From Schistocephalus solidus (taxonomy: Eukaryota; Platyhelminthes; Cestoda; Diphyllobothriidea; Diphyllobothriidae), in contig WEDG01003993.1 of the NCBI GenBank assembly GCA_017591395.1, forward strand, positions 1-64,000: a DNA stretch of 64,000 nt. The letters run 5' to 3'. The position numbers and the translations under genes were made by a program. How positions within the stretch are numbered: position 1 is the first letter of the stretch; each line of letters starts with the position of its first letter. Below the pieces are notes generated by a model. It saw only the letters and a program-made list of their open reading frames with translations. It searched no databases and was not told the origin of the DNA. Positions 54,319 to 64,000 of this stretch are shown here, in pieces.

Positions 54319-57300
54319 CTGTTGGAAAATGAGCAGACGGTGCCATCGCAACCAACTAGGTAACCTTATGTTGGCGAAATTAAACTTAACAAGTCAATTT
54401 GCCAGGACGGACATAGTAACCTAAAAGCGTTACAATTATGTATCACAGACGTTTGGGACTAGCTCCCAAGTCGTGTGTGCGGTCTCATCGTTGGCAGTTA
54501 TATTTTTCCTAACGAACAAATTCGGAGAACAAGGTCGATCTGCAAGTAACATGTGTTTGAAATTGTAGAGTAACAAACTCCGCTAACCGAGCGGCGTGGG
54601 AAAACCCTTAAAGGATTTTTCTCGACTCTGAAAGGACTTTGAGAGACTTCTAGGAAGATAGTATGCGGAATTTCCCTAAACAGCCTCCGCTCGACTCCTC
54701 TTAGGTAAAGTTGCAGAACTTTGTCGGTTAAGGGACAAACAAAAAAGTTTGAGTTGCCACCTTGAGGCAGAGGGATCCGTGTAGCAGGCTCTGAAGTTTA
54801 TTAGGTTTCCAGAACGGTCGGAAACGCTATTTAGAGAATCAGTAATACATAGTTTGTGAGCCTTGCATGAGCTAACTGATTGGGTGGCTGCACGTAAACA
54901 GCAAAATATTAGGCGTTGGTGGTTGGGGATTTTGACCACCATACGCAGGGCAACTCTAGCGTGGTAACTGCGTTTTACTTCGCAGTCCTGTAAGTTTTTA
55001 AAACACTGCATTTGCAACTCCTTCTCATGATCTTTCACGTGATTTAACAGCTATTTAGCAATACTCCGCGAGCAGACTGAAACCCACTTTGATGTACAAA
55101 AGGCACGCCATCATTAAAAGAAACATGATATCCTTATAAATTTTCACAACGCGCGATTCAAAAAATCTGCATTTATTGTCAAAAGAGAGTCTGAAATTAA
55201 AAGCAGGAAACTTTAAAGGTGGAAAGACAATATAATGCACTAGCTCTTTGAGTACGAGAATTAAAAAGGCTGTAAACAACCTTAAGGGAATAGTGCTGAA
55301 TCGACTTGATCAAAAGTGTTTATTGACCTCGATTTTGAATTTGTTATTGAGTTGGTATTGATGAAGTACATAAGGGTAAAAGGCAGCAGAAAATGGTGTG
55401 CGAAGGCCCAGCATATTAGCAAAGTCAAGATTATTTCGTTAGCAAGAGTCGACAGCTGAAACAGAACGTGTGCACATATTCATCTCTGAATTAAAGCGGA
55501 AATAAGAGGTCATTCACGCGCTTTTTGAGTGCTATGATGCACGGCAAGTCAAAATATAACGTTGGTGCGTACTGAATCTTTCGAAAAATTTCCATATAAT
55601 GATAAAGGCGATCACGCCCCGGAACATGCTTCGTTCAATATGTTGCTCGCATAAACATTTATTAGCAAAAAAATTGTGATTCCCGCGTAGGTCAGTTTTA
55701 TTAAATTGAAATGACATTCTAGTCAATTAGGGCTGTCTGATATTGAGCTTCTGTGGTATCCGATCGATATACTTATCTCTACATATCGGTTTAGGCCTTA
55801 TATTCGGCATCCAATCAACCCACATAGGAGATTTGTACGATAATGAAGAGGCGAACCGATGGGCTTTTATGCCTTTTCATTATCACATAAAACATTTGCA
55901 TTTGTGGCTTGTCAATGCATCGATTAGAAGTGAAAATTAGCACAGAATAGCCGCCACTGTCGGGCTCCAGGACAACTATTCCAACTGAACAAAATTATGT
56001 TTTTAATCGTATTAAGAGTCCACAGCATATAAGCCATAATATGCTCCGCAGTAAGCTGCAGAGACTAATGTGATGAAATTTTGTTCGCAGGCAACAAGAA
56101 ACCTTCTGTTGAAGTGGGTAAATTTATTTTGTTACTTTAGAGATGGCCTCATTCTATAGGACTAGCGTTTAGAAGACTGCGCTACCTACGGGAAACATTG
56201 ACAATGGCGTTTCGAGTAAGTAGAAATTCAGTTGGAAACGAAGGGGTTTTCTAAAACGACTAATAGTACCTGCTTAATTCTAACAAGCAGTAGACCCGAC
56301 ATTCCATCAGGACAGACAAACCCCCTTATTGATTTAACCATCTGGATTTCAGCGTACTAAAACCTTAATTGCGGATGAACTCGTTTGTTACAAATTAGGC
56401 GAAGTATTAATCCAGAAATAATTAACTTAGTTATCTCTTTTCATTAATTTAGCAGCTTATTTTTTTCGGAATTTTCCAATTCCCTAATGACCAAGTCTCA
56501 TCGAATAATAAAATGGCAATTTAGCTGCCGATGCCGTTGCAAACAACCATGGAAAATTGTTCCTTAACAACCTTTTTTTGGGAATTGGAAGTTCCTTCAC
56601 CTTTCTTATCTCCTTCAGTTAAAAGGTTTTTCCCAACTTGATTCTTTTCTCCCATTCTTATCTAAAAACTTGCAAGTTGGAGTTTAGTGGTCTTATTATC
56701 CGAGCGTCATATGCGAAAAGACAAAGAGCTGGCGGAAACCAAAAATTTTGTAAACTACCAAGCATTGTGCGTTCTATCAATAACAAGCAGGTGCTTCCAT
56801 CATACTTGGATTCAAATTTTGCACCGCCATTTATCTTCACTTTTTCTTGTTTTTTGATCGATTGTACGCTGTTGTAGATTTGAGACGCCAATATTGCAGT
56901 TTGCGAACGCGATATCATCATCAACAGACGGCCCTTCTGAATCCGTTACTGGAATTAAGAACTTTACAATTTTTCTTTTTTTCGCCACCATTGCTCCTGG
57001 CACTTCTAAACCAATAAGGATCAGATGCAACGCTCATACCAATCAATTCGAACTTGCGAAGTTTATCTAAAAATCGTCGTCAACGGTACTATGCAGTCGT
57101 CCACCTCTCTGAGCAAGGCTCTTTGACTAACAACTTTACTCCAAGAGTTACTTCGAAGACTACAAATGGCTGAGTCGTTTTTTTCCTTTACTTCATGCTT
57201 GGGAGTTTATATATGCTTGCTACTCTTCTGAAAACATCCAGTCCCTTTTCTAGAGCAGATTGAAAAGTAAGGAAACCACTAGCAATGAGCCATTAAATAT

Positions 57301-57839
57301 AAGAGTTCTCGTCTATGAAACCACCAAAACCGAGGGACCTTTCGCAAGGAAGACCATCGGGCTACCGACTGCACCACGAGCGCACGGCCTACGGTTGACA
57401 AAATTAATTTGTTAGCTTTGGAAATCCAAATGAGAATGTTTGATAAAACATTAACAGTCTTTTGCGATAAATACCCGTAGGATCACTCAACTGCATGGCA
57501 ATTAAGAACAGTGGGCTCAAGAAGACATAACAGAAAATTAGTACACGTTTACTGGCATCAAGCCCGGTCACAAAGGACGCGTCCATAAAAGCCACACCAT
57601 TGGGATTTGATCTTTCGACCCCCCTTAATGTGGAACAGTGTGCTATCCACGGCAACACGAGTAACATGCGTGTGGGTATTCAAAGTAGCTTGTTAAATAT
57701 GGCGCATCAATTGACAACAAGTTTTAGTTCATTAACAGTCCCCAGTGAAACATACTGATGAAATCATTGGACTCCAGTGTGATTATACGCAGTGGACTCC
57801 AGGAGGCCCAAAGGAAAATAGGACTAGGTGACTGACATC
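54319..57839. other. Upstream region of the finger gene; 5' exons not resolved
   Basis: No transposon domains and no repeats of the families above, unlike the rest of the window. On the minus strand an ATG at 56991 in a fair context opens a frame starting MVAKKRKIVKFLIPV and followed by an acidic stretch (VDDDIAF). Its basic run could be a nuclear signal, making it a candidate first coding exon, but no donor was found that fits the phase-0 acceptor at 54318. The frame at 54676-55038 (-) shows no motif. Confidence 0.35.
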
Positions 57840-59277
57840 AGGCACTGATTACTTTACAATAAATGCGATGGTTTCCGCAGCAGCCCCCCATTGCGACGAC
57901 TGTGTGGACCTTAATAATCGAGTTCAGATACTCAAACAGAAACAATGCCTACTGACTGACATCATTGCGGCTATTACGGAGGACAGTAAAAGGAAATCCA
58001 TTCATACCTATTGAAGTCCCAAACCGATAAGCAACGAAAACCCTCGTATAGAAGGCATAGTTGTTGGAAATTGAAAACCACCCAGGAAGAGAAATCGAGT
58101 TACGCCTCTAGAGAAAACTCCGGAAAAACCTGTTTCGCTGAATAACGGATGAGTAATGCTTTATTACCTGTTACGGCAAATAAACTTACCAAATCACCTT
58201 ACCTTAACGAAGGAAAACCTAAGTCAAACCACAAAAAACCTGTTAGAATTTACAAGAGGGGCTCGTTTTTAATTCTGGAAGTGAACGCCATCACTCCATT
58301 CTATCCCAAGGCCAACTCAGTAAGGGAGCACATTAAAAAGCCATTTTATGGAAGCGAACATGCCAGCTCTCTGTACAGCACATACCAACAGGGCAACGAC
58401 TATGAAGCTTCCCAGGCCGAAGTCAGTAGGTCATTCAAAAATTTTAATACTGATGCAGATAACGTAATCTACCTGAATATAAGTCCTCCTGATGTCGAAG
58501 CTCCATCAGCAAAGCAAAGCACCAAGTTACCAAAAGTGCGTCTTGGTCGCAAAAGATATGTGTTCATAAAGGGCCTCATGAGTCAACTTCTTTGATTGCA
58601 AAGGAAAGAGTAGAACATGACATAAATCTGTTCCGAACATATTCAAATGCTGTCCTGCAAGAGGGTGAATGTGTTACCGTGCACAAAGCTTTCCGTCTAG
58701 TGAAAGTTAATGCTTCTCATGAACTGTCAGCACCAAGGCCTCTTAAAATCATTCTCAAAAATGAAGTGCAGGCCTCACGGATTATGTAACAAAGATTGGC
58801 TCTCAATTAAATCATATAGAGATGTGTTGTTCAGTCGGATTACGAACCGGTGTAAAGACCCAAATGAGGGAGGTGAGGTAAGAACTGAAGAGGAGGACCG
58901 AAGAGAGCTAAAAATGGCTCCAAATACAATACAAGAAAATCATAGTGATGACGAGGTCCTTCCTGTGTCAGAATACATTTATCGAGAAGACTGACATGAA
59001 AGGTCATGTACTCAAATTTTCAGAGCATATTCAATAAAATGAGTGAGTTACATACGTCTGTTGATAAAAAAAAACCCCAGATTTAATTGTCCCGACGGAA
59101 ACGTGGCTCTCAGGAGATATTCTAGAACATGAAGTATCCCTCTGTGGTTATCATTTCTTTAGAAGAGATAGAAGAATCACCGGAGGCGGACATGTTGTTT
59201 ATGTTAGCTCTGATATAACTGCGATGTCCGAGCCACATCCCATGACAGCGGAAATTGAAGTTGTATATGTAACTCTT
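57840..59277 (+). mobile_element. CR1-like retrotransposon, ORF1 and endonuclease start
   Basis: ORF1 pieces: HCDDCVDLNNRVQILKQ (57890-57950), the frame 58149-58595 with KKPVRIYKRGSFLILEVN, and 58592-58789 ending RPLKIILKNEVQASRIM, a style common in ORF1 proteins of CR1-like elements. Endonuclease start at 59060-59280: PDLIVPTETWLSGDILEHEV and GGGHVVYVSSDI. The frames are broken. The copy stops within the endonuclease at about 59277, where the minus-strand element begins. Confidence 0.65.
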
Positions 59278-59299
59278 AATAATAATAATAATAATAATA
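59278..59299. repeat. AAT/ATT triplet tail
   Basis: Seven AAT-type triplets on the + strand. On the minus strand they form an ATT run at the 3' end of the element at 59278-63930. Short terminal repeats of this kind are usual at CR1-type 3' ends. Confidence 0.7.
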
Positions 59300-62200
59300 G
59301 TTGTATTTAATACCGGTTTACAGGCATTGTCAGGTGAAATATTCAGTGGGTAGAGGCTGGCAGTGAAAAACTCCTGAATATATATCATTATATGTGTTTT
59401 TCCTATTTTCATGTTATTCAGGAGAAAAACTGCCGCCTGTAAGGATGATAGCAATTCAGATCAGGGAAGGGCTAACACAATTGCAGTCTGTATGCAGTCT
59501 CTGTCTTTGCTAGGAACCGGGATTCTGCCTCCAGGCAAGAAAGCATCCGTGTACGGTCGCTCACTGTCCGCCGAAGAAGTCAACGGGTGCAGGCTGCAGA
59601 GACGGTGCCGTATCCTCAAGGTAACACCTGGGATCGAGTTCAGATGCCGCGCACTCCGTCGAACAGGAAAAACAGATTCTACCGTGTCGGCGCCTGTAGA
59701 ATTCTTGGAAACTGTTCTGAATGCAAAAACTAGTAATGGTAATCTTAAACAAAGAATAACTCCGTTGGACTTTTTATATTATGGGGAAGTTTATTCCACA
59801 TGGCCATGGCGTTTATCGAAAAGAACCGTCGATACTTAACTGCGAGCTAATGGAAGAAATAAAAGACATTGCGATGACTGCCGCGCCGAGGATGGTCAAG
59901 CTGCCTCACAGTGATAAGGGGATTAAATGTACGATTATTCAAAAGCTTAAAAAGCAAAAATAGTCCCTTCTGCACTCGGCGAAACCATAAGGGGATCAAT
60001 GTTAACAAGGCCACAGCGTTCTTGATACGACAGATTACGGTGCTCCAACGATAAAATTCTTTTTCGTGAAGAAGTGTTGGACCGATTCTATTTTTTCTTC
60101 CGTTCGCTAGCGCGCAGAAGGCTAAATAGAAACGAGCAGTATTCCAGAGCCAGGTCTAACGTACACATTTTATAAAGGCGAAGTCTAATATCAATAGTTT
60201 TAAAAATTTCGGAGGATAAAACCCGGCAGTTCTGCGTGCTTTGGAGACAATCAGGGCGCAATGCTCTGAAAGATTGAGACCGTTGGAATATGATATGCCC
60301 AGGTCCTAACAACGCCAGGTACATTTATATCGTGGCCATCTATGCTAAGATGAGGCTGATGGTTGTCACCGACAACCATAACGGAAACATTTGTGCCAAG
60401 AAAGGGAAAGGCGCCATGTGCAGCACCACTGGGCAAAACGCCTCGAGATCATTTTTAATAGATCAATCGCGGTGTCAGCGATCTGCCGGCTTGTATCGAT
60501 AGGCAACTTTTTAAATCGTCGGCATACATAAAGGGCCTACCATTTTCGAAATAAACCTGGCACATCATTGACAAAAAGACAAAAATAAAAAGCGGGCCTA
60601 GCACACTACCCTGAATAACTCCACTCCGCACACGTGCCGAGTTTGAGATAGCATTGGAGATCTTAACATGTTGTGTACGAGAGCTCAGGTAAGAAGATAT
60701 CAAGCTCTGAAGTTTACCACATATGCCGAAAGAGGAGAGTTTCGGGAGAAGAAGGGCATGGTCAACACGATCGAAGGCCTTGGTGAAATCGAAATAGACT
60801 ATGTAAAGTGCAAAAGCCATTATCCCTAGATTGTAGAACATGATCAAAGAGAGCTGACATGTGTCACAAGACCCAGAGGAACTATGCTGGGCTGCGACTC
60901 ACAGGTTATTCTCAGTTAAAATGATACATCATCTTATCTTTGATCAAGGTCTCCAGGATTCTCGAAGCTGTGGACAGTGTGTTGATTGGCCTAAAATCGT
61001 CAAATGACGTAGATTGGCCGCGTTTGGGGATAGGTAGAATATGCGATTCCTTCCATACACTGGGAAAGGTTTCACTTTCAACAGCTAGATTAAATATCTT
61101 ACATGAAGTGACGGGAAAATATCATTAGCATCCGCCTTTATAATACTGATCGGTACGCCATCTGGTCCAGGACTATAAGATTGACGAAAACGTCGAATGG
61201 CTACGGTTGCGTCCCAGAGGGTAAAAAGTTATGGTTTCGAGGACGGCACCGGTCCAAACCTGGATGTGGGCGGACGGGGGAGCGGTCGAATTTTCAATAA
61301 ATGTTCTGGACAAGAAAAACGTTAAAACTATCAGCCGTCAATTTGTCATCAGCTACAGGATTGCCAATGGAATCCAGGAGTAATGGGTGCCACGTTTACT
61401 ATGGGTTCTAATTGTGCGCGTGAAAAAGTTTCGCTACATTTAACGAACGGTTTTCGACATATTTGACCTCTTCAGCTAGCCGTTTTTCTTCGGTTAGCCT
61501 CTTGGCCTGCTCAAAAAATACGGTGGAATCAAGGGCAGAACGGAAATGTCGTTTTGCACGGAATCGACGAGAGAGTTTACGCAACCTACGGCGAAAAGAT
61601 AAAGGGAGATAAACCTCATCCCGCGACATTAATTAATTTCTTACGGGGAACAAAACGAGAAATAAGTGGATCTAAAACTTGGTAAAGCATACCGGTACAG
61701 GTGTTCACATCCTGACACATAAAAGAAATTAGTCCAGTCGTGGAGTTAAGATGTATCAATAATTCTGTCGAAAGCGCTAATCGAAAATCAAAGAAAAAGC
61801 TATATTTCTTTGAAGGCGTTTCATCGGTTTCGAGTTGTAGTGTAGAAACAACGATATCATGGTCTGAGCTCCCAAGTGGGCCTAATGATGACACTGTCAA
61901 AAGGCAGGCAACCTCTGCAGAAGATTAGATCAAGTATGCTTGATCCTCGGGTAGGGAATCCAACAACCTGGGTCCACCTGCCAATATCTACGGCCTCGAG
62001 AAAGTCCTCGAACTTTCTGGGGCCGGAGGGGACCGGAAACCAGCGAATGTCAGAAGGTTGAAATCACCCTGCAATTAAGCAATACTTTAAAATTTAAGTC
62101 AACTGCGCATGAATGCTTGTGAGAGCGAAGATCGAAATCCTCACTGGTATTGGGCGGCAATAGACACAACCAATGAGTAAAGTGTTCCTATTTTTTAAGG

Positions 62201-63930
62201 TAATTTGAAGCCAGCAGCTCTCGTCAACCGCAGTAAATTGTGGATGATCTAAAGGTCCGAAATTGCAGCGCTTGTTTAATGTAGATACAGCTTCCTCCCA
62301 CCACGACTTTTTACGGCGATCATTTCGAGTACAATTATAACCTATAAGAGAGAGTTCGGGTCAGCTACGGAAGGTGTTGCCCATGTTTCAGTTACTATAA
62401 CGATATCTGGACAGTGGACAAAGACTAGAGTCTGAAGCAGGGGCATTTTATTGAGCAAGGATCTAGCATTTAGAACGAACAGTTTAAGTGGGCAAGGTGG
62501 TTGTTTTTTAGGGAGAGTGGCTAATTCATCCAGTGGTTCACGGGCCACTGAACGTTGGGGGCGGGTGCTCCCGCCCTGTACTGGAAAAAAGGTGGGATCA
62601 TACGCGCCTGATGCGGGTGAATCGGAGTAAAATATGGAGGTGGAAATGACAGAAAGGGGAACTGAGCACAACTGCTAGCTATTGGGGCATGACCGGGAAA
62701 TCCCTGGACAGGATACTGCAAATTATTACTATTAAGGTGACACAGAAGGTCAGGTGAGTCTAGTAGTCCAGCAGGACCCTTCGTATTGAGAGACAACTGG
62801 GGAAACGACCGTATGAAAAATTGGCTACGGGTGGGAGATGCACTGCTGTGGGTGGCACAGAAGCACTATTTTGGGCGAGAATGCTTGTATGTTTTCGTTT
62901 ATCGGCCTCAGTATGAGACCTGGTGATAGCTGGAAATTCGATGTTGTTGGGATGGGGATTTTTGGGAGAAATAGGCGATAGTAACGGAGTAGTTTTCGTG
63001 GAGAGACTAAATTTTTGCGGTTTTCGAGTTGTTGAGACTTTAGCCGGACTTGTCTTGGAGCTAGAAATCTGCGTTGGTTTACCAGGAGTAACTAGTAAAC
63101 TTGGTATGGTAATAGGCGGAGTACTGCCATCTTGAGAACGAAAAAAAGAAGTACTGTTTTCTTGAGATCCCAAAAGATTAATCAAGGTTGGTTTCCGTGC
63201 AGAGTTAGCTGGAGCTTCAGATGGCGAAGCCGTAGATGAAATTGGAGGCAATTTGTTCAACATGGCAACAGCGTTAGTCATTTCTCTGTTGCTTGTCGAC
63301 AATTTAAAATTTTTCAGTTTTCTCTGCATTGGGGTGAGGTCAGGGGAAACCGAGGAATGCCATTTTCGACAAAATTTCTCTACTAATCTCCTTCCTAGAG
63401 AGTATGAAGTCGACTTCTATCAAGGAAAAAGAGCGTGACTAGTATGGAGGCATTTCGACTGAGCGAGTGGAGTCGTTTAGCATACGCGACTCGGAATCCC
63501 AAGCCACTGCTTTCCAGAAACAAACGCGCGCCGTCGAAAGCAGATATGTAACTGGGAATATTACGCAGTATGAAATTATGCTTGCGTTTTATCCGTTCTT
63601 CGGTTTCGGAGCTAATTATCCCAATGAATTTAAAAGCCTGTTGGATAACTGTGTCAGAGGCATTGGTTATAGTTCCTTTAAGCAAAAAATCTACCAGTTC
63701 GTCGGACGACGATCGATTAACGCAGGACGAGGTGTAGGCTTGAGCAATCAGAGGATCAAGAGGTTCCAGATTTACGAAAGGGATTTTAGAGTTGACAATA
63801 TCTACAGAGGGCTGCGAATTCTCGCATACGCTAGATAGGTCCCCTTCTATTACTCTATTACTCAAGGATGGAGGGGATGCTGCAACCTTTCGTCTTTTTG
63901 CGAGTCGCTTGCGGGACATCGTAAGCAAGT
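59278..63930 (-). mobile_element. CR1-like non-LTR retrotransposon, nearly full length, inactive
   Basis: About 4.65 kb with all parts in order on the minus strand. ORF1 N-terminus (63395-63928, start SRKRLAKRRK); ORF1 middle (62521-63329), rich in Ser, Pro and Thr. Endonuclease start (about 62340-62510, FVLNARSLLNKMP and IVIVTETW) and end (61616-61900, GPLGSSDHDIVV). Linker with a basic helix (61408-61629). Reverse transcriptase (60455-60847, YFDFTKAFDRVDHALLLPK, GVIQGSVLGP and FMYADDLK); thumb to about 60090; a WNKLPHNIKS box near 59790; a 3' UTR; and the ATT tail. Frameshifts interrupt each part. The two halves of ORF1 are in different frames. Confidence 0.75.
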
Positions 63931-64000
63931 AGACGGAATTTTGGTTTACTTAAAAGAAAATAGTGGGTTAATAATTTACAACAAAGTATGCACGGCCACT
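63931..64000. other. Window end upstream of the CR1-like element
   Basis: Too short to assign. It may be the rest of the + strand element interrupted at 59277 or the 5' UTR of the minus element. Confidence 0.3.

Noticed and set aside
56812..57030. Minus-strand frame starting at 56991 with a basic KKRK run, possible first exon of the finger gene
   Set aside because: No donor was found that fits the phase-0 acceptor of the PLDLS exon, and the peptide has no recognised domain. Kept only as a remark.
58149..58994. Host protein-coding gene on the plus strand
   Set aside because: Three adjacent frames continue each other and are followed by an endonuclease-like segment; this fits a broken retrotransposon ORF1.

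Overview
The window looks like a repeat-rich flatworm (platyhelminth) genome, most probably a diphyllobothriidean tapeworm of the Schistocephalus/Spirometra kind. This is an inference from the style of the non-LTR retrotransposons, mainly an AP-endonuclease/reverse-transcriptase element with C2H2 fingers at its C-terminus, and from intron-rich single-copy coding sequence. No prokaryotic signatures (operons, ribosome binding sites, CRISPR) are present. Most long open frames are decayed transposon pieces.

The one host gene I can support runs on the minus strand from about 54.3 kb down to 14.4 kb. It is a poly-zinc-finger gene with one C2H2 finger per exon. Sixteen intact finger exons were found. 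Each is exactly 87 nt, each starts after an AG acceptor and ends before a GT donor, and each is in phase 1 at both ends. An upstream 214-nt exon (54105-54318) encodes a proline/serine-rich segment with a PLDLS motif (the CtBP corepressor-binding type) and splices in phase into the first finger. Joining consecutive exons gives C-x2-C-x12-H-x4-H fingers separated by the canonical seven residues.

The finger exons fall into four sequence classes. On the + strand they recur as alpha-beta-gamma(-delta): 18742/20312/22923 (delta decayed), 32774/34520/36890 (delta relic at 37499), 42554/45314/46660 (delta missing), and 47574/50924/52048/52320. A fifth partial unit holds 14447 (gamma) and 14772 (delta). 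A founder-like finger lies at 52953. All four alpha-beta introns carry the 3' part of the same RTE-like retrotransposon in antisense, and other intron pieces are shared too. The array therefore grew by tandem duplication of a multi-exon block and was later inflated by transposon insertions. Alpha-to-alpha spacing rises from 5.0 to 9.8 to 14.0 kb along the direction of transcription.

Layout on the + strand: 0-8 kb, CR1-like retrotransposon fragments nested in each other and tRNA-derived SINEs, including a large inverted pair. 8-14 kb, sparse sequence with a GC-rich interspersed repeat (here called RepA) and tRNA-like hairpins. 14-54 kb, the finger array with nested elements: three copies of the EN-RT-zinc-finger retrotransposon (16.1-17.9, 25.3-29.0, 39.7-41.8 kb), RTE-like copies, RepA copies, a foldback/MITE-like family and a 600-bp TAG-type microsatellite between inverted SINE heads. 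54-58 kb, mostly unassigned sequence upstream of the array. 57.8-64 kb, a CR1-like fragment (+) interrupted by a nearly full-length CR1-like element (-).

Limits: the transcription start, the first coding exon(s) and the terminal exon of the zinc-finger gene were not identified with confidence. Transposon boundaries are approximate, because they come from comparing copies within the window by eye.
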